Shown here: positions 8,508 through 14,294 of the stretch, piece by piece
Position numbering within the stretch: position 1 is the first letter of the stretch
How the letters are laid out: the number at the start of each line of letters is the position of its first letter
NCBI GenBank assembly: GCA_012271065.1
Contig: JAAXHE010000108.1
Coordinates: forward strand, 1-14,294
Length of the DNA stretch: 14,294 bases
Direction: 5' to 3'
Source of the DNA: Candidatus Latescibacterota bacterium
GTDB lineage: Bacteria; Latescibacterota; UBA2968; GCA-2709665
Translations under genes and position numbers: made by a program
Notes under the pieces: model-generated
Databases searched by the model: none
What the model saw: only the letters and a program-made list of their open reading frames with translations
What the model was told of the DNA's origin: nothing

Positions 8508-10037
8508 TTGGTCGAGGCCATTGAAAACGCGATCGCAGTGAATCTGGACGGCCTGCAATATATCTGGCCCGAGATTATCATTACGGTCGCAATTATAGGC
8601 ATCGTGACTGTCGATCTGATTCTGACCGGAAAGAAGAAGGCGTTGTTGACGGGCCTGACGCTCCTTGTTCTTGTGGTCTGTCTGTTTTCGATCGCGGACC
8701 TTTACGACCAGCCGCCCAGGTCGCTGTTCATGGGCATGATCGCCCTGGATGGTTTTGCCCTGTTCTTCAAGCTTTTAATCGTAGTCACGACCATCGTGGT
8801 CACCCTGTTCGGCCTGCAATCCCGGGACATCGAAACCGAACGCATCGGTGAATTCTACGCGCTCTTTCTTTCTGTCGGGCTGGGCGGCTTTCTGATGGCC
8901 GGCGCGACCAATTTGCTGATGATGTACATTGCGCTCGAACTCGTCAGCCTGCCTTCCTACGTGCTGGCGGGTTATCAGAAGCGGGTGCAGCGATCCAACG
9001 AAGCGGCGCTGAAATATGTCGTCTACGGCGGCGTCTCTTCAGGCATCATGCTCTATGGGTTCTCCTTGATCTACGGCCTGACGGGCACTCTTGATATCTA
9101 TGCGATCGCGGCGCGTCTGGGAACCACGGCGCCATACGAACTGACGTTGTTTCTCGGCGCGACGCTCGCGATGGCCGGATTCGGATACAAGGTGGCTTCG
9201 GTTCCGTTTCATTTCTGGTGTCCCGACGTCTACGAAGGAGCGCCGACGCCGGTTACAGCGTTTTTTTCGGTCGCACCAAAGGCGGTCGGATTCGCCATGC
9301 TGGCACGGTTCTTTTACGTGGGTCTGTCCGCATTTGACGGCGCTTCGGGCACGGGCGTCACGTTAGGCGTGGCATGGCCGCAGTTGCTCGCTCTCATTTC
9401 GGCCTTTACAATGACACTGGGCAATCTGACGGCCATCTGGCAGCGCAACCTGAAGAGGCTGCTTGCTTACTCCAGTATTGCGCACGCCGGCTACATGATG
9501 ATGGGTGTGGTCATGCTGTCGTCAGCGGGCCTGAAGGCTGTGATGTTCTACGCAGGCGCCTATCTGTTTATGAATCTGGGTGCGTTTCTGGTTGTATTGC
9601 TGTTGGCGGAAAGAATCGGAAGCGAGGATATTGCGGATTACCGCGGCCTGGGATGGCGGTCGCCCTGGATTGCGCTGACGATGTCTGCGTTTCTGTTCTC
9701 TCTCACGGGGCTGCCGCCCACCGCGGGATTTGTTGGAAAGGTGTATCTGTTTGCCGCCGTTGTAGATGGTGGGCTCTACTGGTTGGCGGTCGTTGGCGCG
9801 CTGAACAGTGCCGTTTCCTTGTATTATTACGCGAGAGTTGTTCGCGCCATGTACCTGGAGAAGCCACGTACGGATGCACCCGTCGTTATTTCCCGGTTCG
9901 CCACGGCCACTCTCGCCGTATTGTTTGTGGGTACGTTGCTGTTCGGCGTCTACTGGGCGCCGCTGGCCGATCTGGCTGAAACGTCTACCGCGATATTCCT
10001 GAACGGAGGTGATGCCGTTCAGGCCCTGATGCGGTAG
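8508..10037 (+). CDS. nuoN: NADH-quinone oxidoreductase subunit N, antiporter-like
   Basis: NuoN (509 residues) is the antiporter-like subunit nearest the quinone site. Glu144 in MYIALELVSLPSYVLAGYQ and Lys228 in GYKVASVPFHFWCPDVYEG are the conserved proton-path residues. Further on, the helix LKRLLAYSSIAHAGYMMMG is typical. The start is a TTG at 8508: GGAAGGA lies 8 bases before it, and neither nearby ATG (8485, 8491) is in frame. It is the last gene of the operon. The perfect hairpin at 10116-10151 follows about 80 bases after the stop. Confidence 0.95.
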   Translation: MVEAIENAIAVNLDGLQYIWPEIIITVAIIGIVTVDLILTGKKKALLTGLTLLVLVVCLFSIADLYDQPPRSLFMGMIALDGFALFFKLLIVVTTIVVTLFGLQSRDIETERIGEFYALFLSVGLGGFLMAGATNLLMMYIALELVSLPSYVLAGYQKRVQRSNEAALKYVVYGGVSSGIMLYGFSLIYGLTGTLDIYAIAARLGTTAPYELTLFLGATLAMAGFGYKVASVPFHFWCPDVYEGAPTPVTAFFSVAPKAVGFAMLARFFYVGLSAFDGASGTGVTLGVAWPQLLALISAFTMTLGNLTAIWQRNLKRLLAYSSIAHAGYMMMGVVMLSSAGLKAVMFYAGAYLFMNLGAFLVVLLLAERIGSEDIADYRGLGWRSPWIALTMSAFLFSLTGLPPTAGFVGKVYLFAAVVDGGLYWLAVVGALNSAVSLYYYARVVRAMYLEKPRTDAPVVISRFATATLAVLFVGTLLFGVYWAPLADLAETSTAIFLNGGDAVQALMR

Positions 10038-10115
10038 ACAGAAGTGTCGTCCTCACGGTCGGGTCCCACCGTGGATCCTGTCACGTGGGTCCCGTATCTA
10101 CAGCACGGACACACA

Positions 10116-10151
10116 ACAGCCCCGCGGTCCCGGACCGCGGGGCTGTATTTT
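10116..10151 (+). terminator. Rho-independent terminator after nuoN
   Basis: CAGCCCCGCGGTCC (10117-10130) pairs perfectly with GGACCGCGGGGCTG (10132-10145), extended by an A-T pair. In practice about 12-13 base pairs close a 5-base loop. ATTTT follows at 10147-10151. The T run is short but the stem is very GC-rich. It lies between convergent transcripts. On the minus strand the stem is followed by TTGTGTGT, so it may also help stop the opposite pair of genes that ends at 10171. Confidence 0.85.
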
Positions 10152-10170
10152 CAGGACCCGGAACTGAACG

Positions 10171-10596
10171 CTATCCCCAGGCCTTTCCGCTGGCGCTTCT
10201 CTTCTTTTTTCGCAGATCGCTCTTCTCCACCAGAAACCCGAGCAGATTCTTGCGTCCCAGGGTTCTGAGGTAGCTTAATAGAGAGATTTCAGCTTCCTTT
10301 GCGTTGAGCTTGTGGGTTTCGCACAACCGCTTTATCATTGCGGCCACGGACGTGCGGCCGTCACACATATTCCAGACCTGGGAGCCGATCTCATCCAGGA
10401 CCAGCGTTCGTTTTTCAGGAACCCAGAATATCTTGGAGAGGACCTTAACTTTGGTCGTATCCGCGCGCCTTAACGTAATGGTCACTTCCTCGTCTTTATT
10501 CGTTTTCCATTCCAGCTGGCTGTTCCGTGCAGGCTTGGAATTGAACATCGCTTCCCGGCTGATCTTAGGCTGTTTTTTCAAGGAGAACAAGGCCAT
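10171..10596 (-). CDS. PqqD-family (RRE-like) small protein
   Basis: This 141-residue protein carries a PqqD-like domain. The signature RTLVLDEIGSQVWNMCDGRT lies at residues 63-82, then SVAAMIKRLCETHKLNAKEA and a final hydrophobic stretch up to LGFLVE (to about residue 124). In known systems this fold is the RiPP recognition element: it binds the leader of a peptide and presents it to a modifying enzyme, as PqqD does for PqqE. Some free-standing members have other or unknown roles. The N-terminal 60 residues are basic and not recognised, and the tail (DLRKKKRSASGKAWG) is strongly basic. It lies 39 bases after the unknown gene upstream, so the two are probably one transcript. No radical SAM enzyme, precursor peptide, protease or HprK-like gene is in view, so the function is open. 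Confidence 0.75.
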   Translation of the reverse strand: MALFSLKKQPKISREAMFNSKPARNSQLEWKTNKDEEVTITLRRADTTKVKVLSKIFWVPEKRTLVLDEIGSQVWNMCDGRTSVAAMIKRLCETHKLNAKEAEISLLSYLRTLGRKNLLGFLVEKSDLRKKKRSASGKAWG

Positions 10597-10635
10597 AGGG
10601 TTTCCGGTGGTTATGAGATTCCGGCGGACCGCCCG

Positions 10636-11604
10636 TCAGGTTGTTGCGTGCTCCGGAACGGCATCCCGGTGGCAGATCACGGAGCGCCGGACATATTCAA
10701 TGTCCGGCGCATCCTTCTGCTTTTTGTAGTAGGCGTGAACCGCGTATATCTTGTTTGCGTGATTGCATGTCCAGACACGGGCTTCCATATTCAGACGCGG
10801 TCTGACATTCCAGAACGGCAGAGGCATCAGCAGGCCCCGCCAGCGGCTCTTGGGTTTTCCGGAAAGGAGCAGACCAGGGTGGTTTCCGACCTGGGTCTCA
10901 CGGAAGTCCAGATTGACCTGCCGCAGGCTCTTGCGAAAGAACTCCTTATACCAGTCCAGAAGGGTGCGTCTCTTCAGGAGCACCTGGGCGAGGCTAAGCC
11001 GGTCGACCTGAAGAATGTCATGGCCACGCTGAAAACAGAGTCGAAGGTGTCCGGATTTGAGCTCGTAAGATTCAAGCGAAAACAGGGGAGGGGATGAACA
11101 CACGAGGTCGTATAGCGCCCAGGTCCGGTGACCGTCGGGTGAAGTATCCCGAATTGAATTCAGAATCCGCCGGATATTGTCACCGGCATCCTCGTCCTGT
11201 TTCGTCCTGATTCTGGCGAACACGAGCCGGTCTGAAGGCGGGCTGTAGAAAGCCAGCGCGTGGACCCGGTACTCGGCGTGCCAGGCGAATGAGACCGGCG
11301 AGCATGCATCGGGCAGATCGAGCCACCCAGCGTCGGGGTTGCGGTTAATGTCGACGCTCTTCTTTCCCTTGCGGGCACTCTCGGCGAGTCCATCGAGAAA
11401 GCGATCCACGATTGGCGCGACTCGCTCGTCGCCCCGGGCATCCTTCCACTCGATTTCCAGCCTTGCCAGCGTGGGGTCATCCAGTCGAACGCTGCCTGCC
11501 TTGAAATCGCCCGATATCTTGCCGGGATTCCACTCCAAAGGCACTTCGAGCGTCAGCCCTTGCCATCCGAACAGGGACCAGTCTGAGTAACGTAAAGGCT
11601 TCAA
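10636..11604 (-). CDS. Protein of unknown function with two similar halves
   Basis: I do not recognise a named family. The 322-residue product appears soluble, with no signal peptide or membrane segment. It seems to hold two related halves, about residues 8-153 and 160-313. Each runs Trp-rich start, beta-type core with a 'G..RL' step, a stretch ending in a hydrophobic strand (VHALAFY; IYAVHAYY), then a short helix. The opening WSLFGWQGLTLEVPLEWNPG recalls the pattern of Mog1/PsbP-like folds, but that is a guess. The frame is open to a GTG at 11757, yet a good promoter (-35 at 11748-11753) overlaps that start and a repeat element fills 11625-11700. I therefore place the start at the TTG at 11604, with AAGGG about 10 bases before it. 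The PqqD-like gene follows. Confidence 0.65.
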   Translation of the reverse strand: MKPLRYSDWSLFGWQGLTLEVPLEWNPGKISGDFKAGSVRLDDPTLARLEIEWKDARGDERVAPIVDRFLDGLAESARKGKKSVDINRNPDAGWLDLPDACSPVSFAWHAEYRVHALAFYSPPSDRLVFARIRTKQDEDAGDNIRRILNSIRDTSPDGHRTWALYDLVCSSPPLFSLESYELKSGHLRLCFQRGHDILQVDRLSLAQVLLKRRTLLDWYKEFFRKSLRQVNLDFRETQVGNHPGLLLSGKPKSRWRGLLMPLPFWNVRPRLNMEARVWTCNHANKIYAVHAYYKKQKDAPDIEYVRRSVICHRDAVPEHATT

Positions 11605-11624
11605 ATAACGCCATCCCTTGCTAC

Positions 11625-11700
11625 GCAGCCCGTTGAAAATGCCCGTCCGGGACGGGACACCATATCTCGCCTGCAGAGCGACTTTATCAACAGACTGCTG
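11625..11700. mobile_element. MITE-like inverted-repeat element, copy 2 (shortened)
   Basis: On the minus strand, AGCAGTCTGTTGATAAAG and the bases after it (11700-11667) match copy 1 at 94-127 with two mismatches in 34. The other end, GCAGCCCGTTGAAAA at 11625-11639, matches the opposite terminus of copy 1. The inside is replaced or shortened: it holds a perfect small palindrome, CCCGTCC-G-GGACGGG at 11642-11656. The outer TA steps seen in copy 1 are lost, so this copy looks older or decayed. It occupies the 5' untranslated region, or the first codons, of the unknown minus-strand gene. Confidence 0.7.
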
Positions 11701-11725
11701 GACGATCGATGGAGCCGGATGGATA

Positions 11726-11753
11726 AATATACGTAACCCGGCATACCTGTCAA
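11726..11753 (-). promoter_or_regulatory. Sigma70-type promoter for the unknown gene and the PqqD-like gene
   Basis: On the minus strand TTGACA (11753-11748) and TATATT (11731-11726) are separated by 16 bases. Transcription would begin near 11719, which leaves a leader of about 115 bases that includes element copy 2. The promoter overlaps the GTG at 11757, which argues against that codon as the start of translation. Confidence 0.6.
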
Positions 11754-11909
11754 GCACTTTATGGTTTATCTAAGTATAGGTTTTGCAGTGATTTGCAATT
11801 GAACTTCGCGGTGGGATGTATGGATTTCAGTGTTGTCGTAACCAGGTGTTCATTGGCAGATTGGCATGGCTTTCGCGGTGGCAAACGGTCCCACCGCACA
11901 AATCAGGTA

Positions 11910-11938
11910 TTGACGAATGAACTAATGTTCACTATATT
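11910..11938 (+). promoter_or_regulatory. lexA promoter
   Basis: TTGACG (11910-11915) and TATATT (11933-11938) are spaced by exactly 17 bases. Transcription would begin near 11945. This excludes the ATG at 11942 as the lexA start and supports the one at 12032. The spacer contains the LexA-type box. Confidence 0.75.
11919..11930. promoter_or_regulatory. Probable LexA (SOS) operator, GAAC-N4-GTTC
   Basis: GAACTAATGTTC is a perfect GAAC/GTTC palindrome with four central bases. This is the half-site pattern known for LexA of Bacillus and several other groups, not the CTGT-N8-ACAG pattern of E. coli. It lies between the -35 and -10 boxes of lexA, where bound repressor would block the polymerase, so autoregulation is likely. 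Confidence 0.75.
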
Positions 11939-12031
11939 CAAATGAGCAGTGTTTGTGTCAATGGGCCCAATCGCATCAAGCAGGACGATCGTTTCAGGCT
12001 TCGAGAACTGGCTTTCGGGGAGAGATACGTG

Positions 12032-12661
12032 ATGCGTCAGAAGCTGACCGACAGGCAGAGGGCAATTTACGAATTTATAGCCCGAACGATAAGAGACGGG
12101 GGTGCTCCACCAACGATACGGGAGACCATGGACGCGTTCAACATTGCTTCCACCAACGGGGTGCGAACCACGCTGGCCGCACTCGAGAAAAAGGGCTACA
12201 TCCGGCGGCGTCCGATGGTGTCGAGAGGTATCGAACTCACGGACTACATGGAACGCGACATTCCAGGCGTGTCTGAAACGAGGAATGTCCCGGTAATCGG
12301 ACGTGTAGCTGCCGGAGAGCCCGTTCTGGCAACCGAAAACGTTGAGAGTACTGTGGCTGTCGATCGCTCCTTTCTGCCGTCAGAGGACGTTTTCGTTCTT
12401 CGGGTCAATGGCGAGAGCATGCGCGATGCAGGCATTCTGGATGGCGACTATGTGCTGGCACGCCATCAGGAAACCGCGAGCCCGGGCGAGATTGTGGTGG
12501 CGGTGATCGGGGAGGAGGCAACTGTGAAACGATATTTCCCCGAGGCAGGCCGTGTACGGCTCACCCCGGAAAACGAAGCGTTCGAAGCCATCGTGGTGCA
12601 TCCGGGCCGCGACGAGTTCCGCATTGCGGGCAAGATTGTGGGCTTGATGCGCCGTTTCTGA
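12032..12661 (+). CDS. lexA: LexA repressor, SOS response
   Basis: LexA (209 residues) represses DNA-damage genes and cleaves itself when RecA filaments form. The N-terminal winged helix (residues 1-65) contains LTDRQRAIYEFIARTIRDGG and the recognition region PTIRETMDAFNIASTNGVRT. The cleavage pair is Ala94-Gly95 in GRVAAGEPV. The catalytic dyad is Ser129 in RVNGESMRDAG and Lys166 in EEATVKRYF. The C-terminus KIVGLMRRF is typical. I take the ATG at 12032, preceded by GGGGAGAG; the frame is open back to 11942, but those codons overlap the promoter and transcription start. A GAAC-N4-GTTC box in the promoter suggests autoregulation. A terminator hairpin follows at 12689. Confidence 0.96.
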   Translation: MRQKLTDRQRAIYEFIARTIRDGGAPPTIRETMDAFNIASTNGVRTTLAALEKKGYIRRRPMVSRGIELTDYMERDIPGVSETRNVPVIGRVAAGEPVLATENVESTVAVDRSFLPSEDVFVLRVNGESMRDAGILDGDYVLARHQETASPGEIVVAVIGEEATVKRYFPEAGRVRLTPENEAFEAIVVHPGRDEFRIAGKIVGLMRRF

Positions 12662-12688
12662 AATAAACACAAACGTCCTGAATTTCCG

Positions 12689-12717
12689 CCTCTCTCGGCT
12701 TCGAGGGGGGTATTTTT
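12689..12717 (+). terminator. Rho-independent terminator after lexA
   Basis: CCTCTCTCG (12689-12697) pairs with CGAGGGGGG (12702-12710) using two G-T pairs, closing a GCTT loop. TATTTTT follows. It lies 28 bases after the lexA stop. Confidence 0.75.
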
Positions 12718-12979
12718 GTGGTACATTGCAGCGGGAGGTCTTCGTTGAGGCGTGTTGCCGTTTCTTCGTCCCACGGCGGTTGGCCCCAAATCGAAAAACC
12801 AGCAACGCGGCGACGTGACGAAAACCACTGAAACGGGGTGAAAGGGTCCTCCAAAGGGTCGTCTTTCCGGTTCACGTCCAGCAACCAGGTGTATCTTGTT
12901 AATCCGCAGTTTAATCGCCTTTATCTACTTGTATATATTCGGTTTTACGTCCCCGAAAAATCACGAATCAAGGTTAGCC
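12718..12979. other. Non-coding gap between the convergent lexA and dprA genes
   Basis: No gene is supported here. A minus-strand open frame (12561-12884) runs across the lexA terminator and into lexA, and a plus-strand frame from 12896 runs antisense into dprA; neither looks like a protein family. The part at 12895-12950 is clearly AT-richer than the rest. I see no hairpin with a T run for the dprA transcript. Confidence 0.4.
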
Positions 12980-14101
12980 TCATCCGGTTCGTGCCGGCTT
13001 CCGGACAAAGCACTTTCCAGGTCGTTGCTCGGCGACGCCGGCCAACTCCAGAGACAGCAGTACAGAAAGCACGCTGGCGGCCGGCATATCCGTACGATCG
13101 GCGATGGTATCGACGTGGGCCGGCGTGTCGGCGGACAGACATTCGTATACCTGACGTTCCCGTGTCGAGAGTTCTGGGGGTGCTTCCGCCGGCTTCCGGA
13201 GCGTTTTCGGCGTCGGAATTCTCGTCAGTTGCGGACGAAGTTCATCCAGGATGTCCTCCACCGACTGTACCAGAACCGCGCCCTGCCTGATCAGCCGGTT
13301 CGTGCCGCGGCTTCGGCCTGAATGAAGCGGTCCTGGAATGGCGAAGACCTCCCGGTTCTGGTCAAGCGCCAGCCGGGCGGTAATTAATGCGCCGCTGCGC
13401 TCACCCGCCTCAATGACGAGGACACCAAGGCTGAGTCCGCTGATGATTCGGTTGCGTCGAGGAAAGTTATGCGCTTCCGCGGACGCTCCCATGGGGAATT
13501 CCGAAAGTGTGGCTCCGGTTTCGCTGATGTCCCGGAACAGGTCCCGGTTTTGTGGCGGATACGGCCTGTCCAGCCCGCTCCCCAACACGGCGACGGTGTA
13601 TCCTCGTTCGGCAAGCGCGCCCAGGTGGGCGTGAGTATCGATACCGGTGGCCAGCCCGCTGACCACGGTAATTCCCCGGCGAACGAGTTCTCCTGACATC
13701 TGGTAGGCGATTTCCCGCCCGTAGGACGTGAATGAGCGTGAGCCCACGATCGCAACCGTGGGATGTGCACAAACATCTATTTTTCCAAGCACATAAAGGA
13801 TTGGCGGCGGCGCGTAGGTTTCCCGAAGATAGCCTGGATAGTCGGGACACTGCAGCGTCAGAAGGCGGACGCTGGCATCTTCGGCGCGTCTTAGTTGCTC
13901 TTCAGCCCACGACAGATCGCGATCCGCATGGATCGCAGCGGCGAGTTCGGACCCAATGCCGGGCACCGTGCACAGATGTTTGCGGGGTGCCCGCAGTATC
14001 TCTCCCGGGCTGCGGAATTTTTGCAGCAATGCGGAAAAAGCGACCGGGCCGAGCCCGGAGACCGAATGAAGCGTCAACCAGTCTAGGATATCTTCGGACA
14101 T
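12980..14101 (-). CDS. dprA: DNA-processing protein DprA (Smf)
   Basis: DprA (373 residues) binds incoming single-stranded DNA and loads RecA on it during natural transformation; it is also common in bacteria not known to be competent. An N-terminal helix-hairpin-helix region (SVSGLGPVAFSALL and TVPGIGSELAAAI, residues 13-58) precedes the extended Rossmann fold. The fold shows AIVGSRSFTSYGRE (117-130), VVSGLATGIDTHAH (146-159), FPRRNRIISGLS (213-224) and GTNRLIRQGA (266-275). A C-terminal winged-helix domain follows, with LSTRERQVYECLSADTPAHV. All regions are present and the length is normal, so it should be functional. The ATG at 14101 has no strong ribosome site. The gene converges with lexA and diverges from the transposase gene. 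Confidence 0.96.
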   Translation of the reverse strand: MSEDILDWLTLHSVSGLGPVAFSALLQKFRSPGEILRAPRKHLCTVPGIGSELAAAIHADRDLSWAEEQLRRAEDASVRLLTLQCPDYPGYLRETYAPPPILYVLGKIDVCAHPTVAIVGSRSFTSYGREIAYQMSGELVRRGITVVSGLATGIDTHAHLGALAERGYTVAVLGSGLDRPYPPQNRDLFRDISETGATLSEFPMGASAEAHNFPRRNRIISGLSLGVLVIEAGERSGALITARLALDQNREVFAIPGPLHSGRSRGTNRLIRQGAVLVQSVEDILDELRPQLTRIPTPKTLRKPAEAPPELSTRERQVYECLSADTPAHVDTIADRTDMPAASVLSVLLSLELAGVAEQRPGKCFVRKPARTG

Positions 14102-14170
14102 CTTGGCCGGAAAATCACAATCGTAGACGGCATCCAGGTGTAATGCGTGGCAGGTTCAGCCTAGTACCTA

Positions 14171-14200
14171 TTGACTTCTAAGACTGCGCGTTCGTATAGT
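14171..14200 (+). promoter_or_regulatory. Promoter of the IS630-type transposase gene
   Basis: TTGACT (14171-14176) and TATAGT (14195-14200) are 18 bases apart, about 35 bases before the ATG at 14236. AAGGAG at 14222-14227 is the ribosome site, 8 bases before the ATG. The left end of the insertion sequence should lie near here, but without its right end the inverted repeats cannot be fixed. Confidence 0.5.
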
Positions 14201-14235
14201 TCGATGTCTCCCCTGGAGAGGAAGGAGCCATCGAC

Positions 14236-14294
14236 ATGCCGAAGAAATACGTTGTCCGTCTGAGTCCCGAAGAACGGGAGCAGTTGCACGATCT
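14236..14294 (+). CDS. IS630-family transposase, N-terminal fragment (runs off the window)
   Basis: Nineteen complete codons read MPKKYVVRLSPEEREQLHD. This is the typical opening of IS630-family (Tc1/mariner-like) transposases, which continue into a helix-turn-helix and a DDE catalytic domain; both lie outside the window. The promoter and a strong ribosome site in front indicate an expressed gene. Truncation here is due to the window edge only. Confidence 0.7.
   Translation, partial: MPKKYVVRLSPEEREQLHD

Noticed and set aside
11627..11702. Reading copy 2 of the element as coding sequence of the unknown protein (residues such as QQSVDKVALQ).
   Set aside because: The same DNA occurs in non-coding copy 1, so the translated stretch is more likely an accident of an open frame.
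11942..12031. ATG at 11942 as a longer lexA start (239 residues).
   Set aside because: It lies 4 bases after the -10 box, at or before the predicted transcription start, and adds 30 residues that LexA proteins do not have.
12561..12884. Minus-strand open frame of 107 codons with Trp and Cys residues, at first sight a small gene.
   Set aside because: It runs through the lexA terminator and antisense into lexA, begins with TTG without a ribosome site, and resembles no family I know.
12896..13321. Plus-strand open frame of 141 codons downstream of lexA.
   Set aside because: Most of it is antisense to dprA, it has no ribosome site, and its Arg-rich composition is typical of a shadow frame.
1..14294. 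CRISPR array, tRNA, rRNA, toxin-antitoxin or defence island.
   Set aside because: I read through for evenly spaced repeats, tRNA-like ends and small paired genes and found none. The only repeats are the inverted-repeat elements and short motifs reported.

Overview
The window is a bacterial chromosome segment of moderately high GC. About two thirds of it is a respiratory Complex I operon: nuoC-D-H-I-J-K-L-M-N, all on the + strand. The genes are tightly packed, with an ATGA overlap at nuoJ/nuoK and a 3-base gap at nuoC/nuoD. Subunits E, F and G (the NADH-input module) are absent from their classical place between nuoD and nuoH, and nuoA and nuoB are not in front of nuoC. A separate short NuoC, a NuoI of 162 residues and this order resemble 11-subunit clusters of the Bacteroidetes/Chlorobi type. 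LexA and DprA are also present. I cannot place the organism below 'Gram-negative-like bacterium, perhaps an FCB-type or candidate-phylum lineage', and that is an inference.

Layout. 1-95: C-terminal tail of a gene running in from the left. 92-245: a short inverted-repeat element of MITE type. 279-10037: the nuo operon, closed by a strong hairpin terminator at 10116-10151. 10171-11604: two minus-strand genes. The first transcribed encodes an unknown protein that looks like two copies of one fold; the second encodes a PqqD-like domain protein. A second, shorter copy of the inverted-repeat element (11625-11700) lies between the predicted promoter of this pair and its likely start codon. 11910-12661: lexA, with a promoter that carries a palindromic LexA-type box in its spacer. 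12980-14101: dprA on the minus strand. 14236 to the end: the first 19 codons of an IS630-type transposase.

How the genes work together. The nuo genes supply the membrane arm (H, J, K, L, M, N) and part of the peripheral arm (C, D, I) of a proton-pumping quinone reductase. The remaining subunits, at least B and A and any electron-input module, must be encoded elsewhere if the complex works. lexA and dprA belong to DNA-damage control and DNA uptake/recombination and have no visible link to nuo. The least explained part is the minus-strand pair at 10171-11604: a PqqD-like protein with no radical SAM enzyme or precursor peptide in view, next to an unrecognised partner. It is the best candidate here for something undescribed. 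I found no CRISPR array, rRNA, tRNA or defence island.
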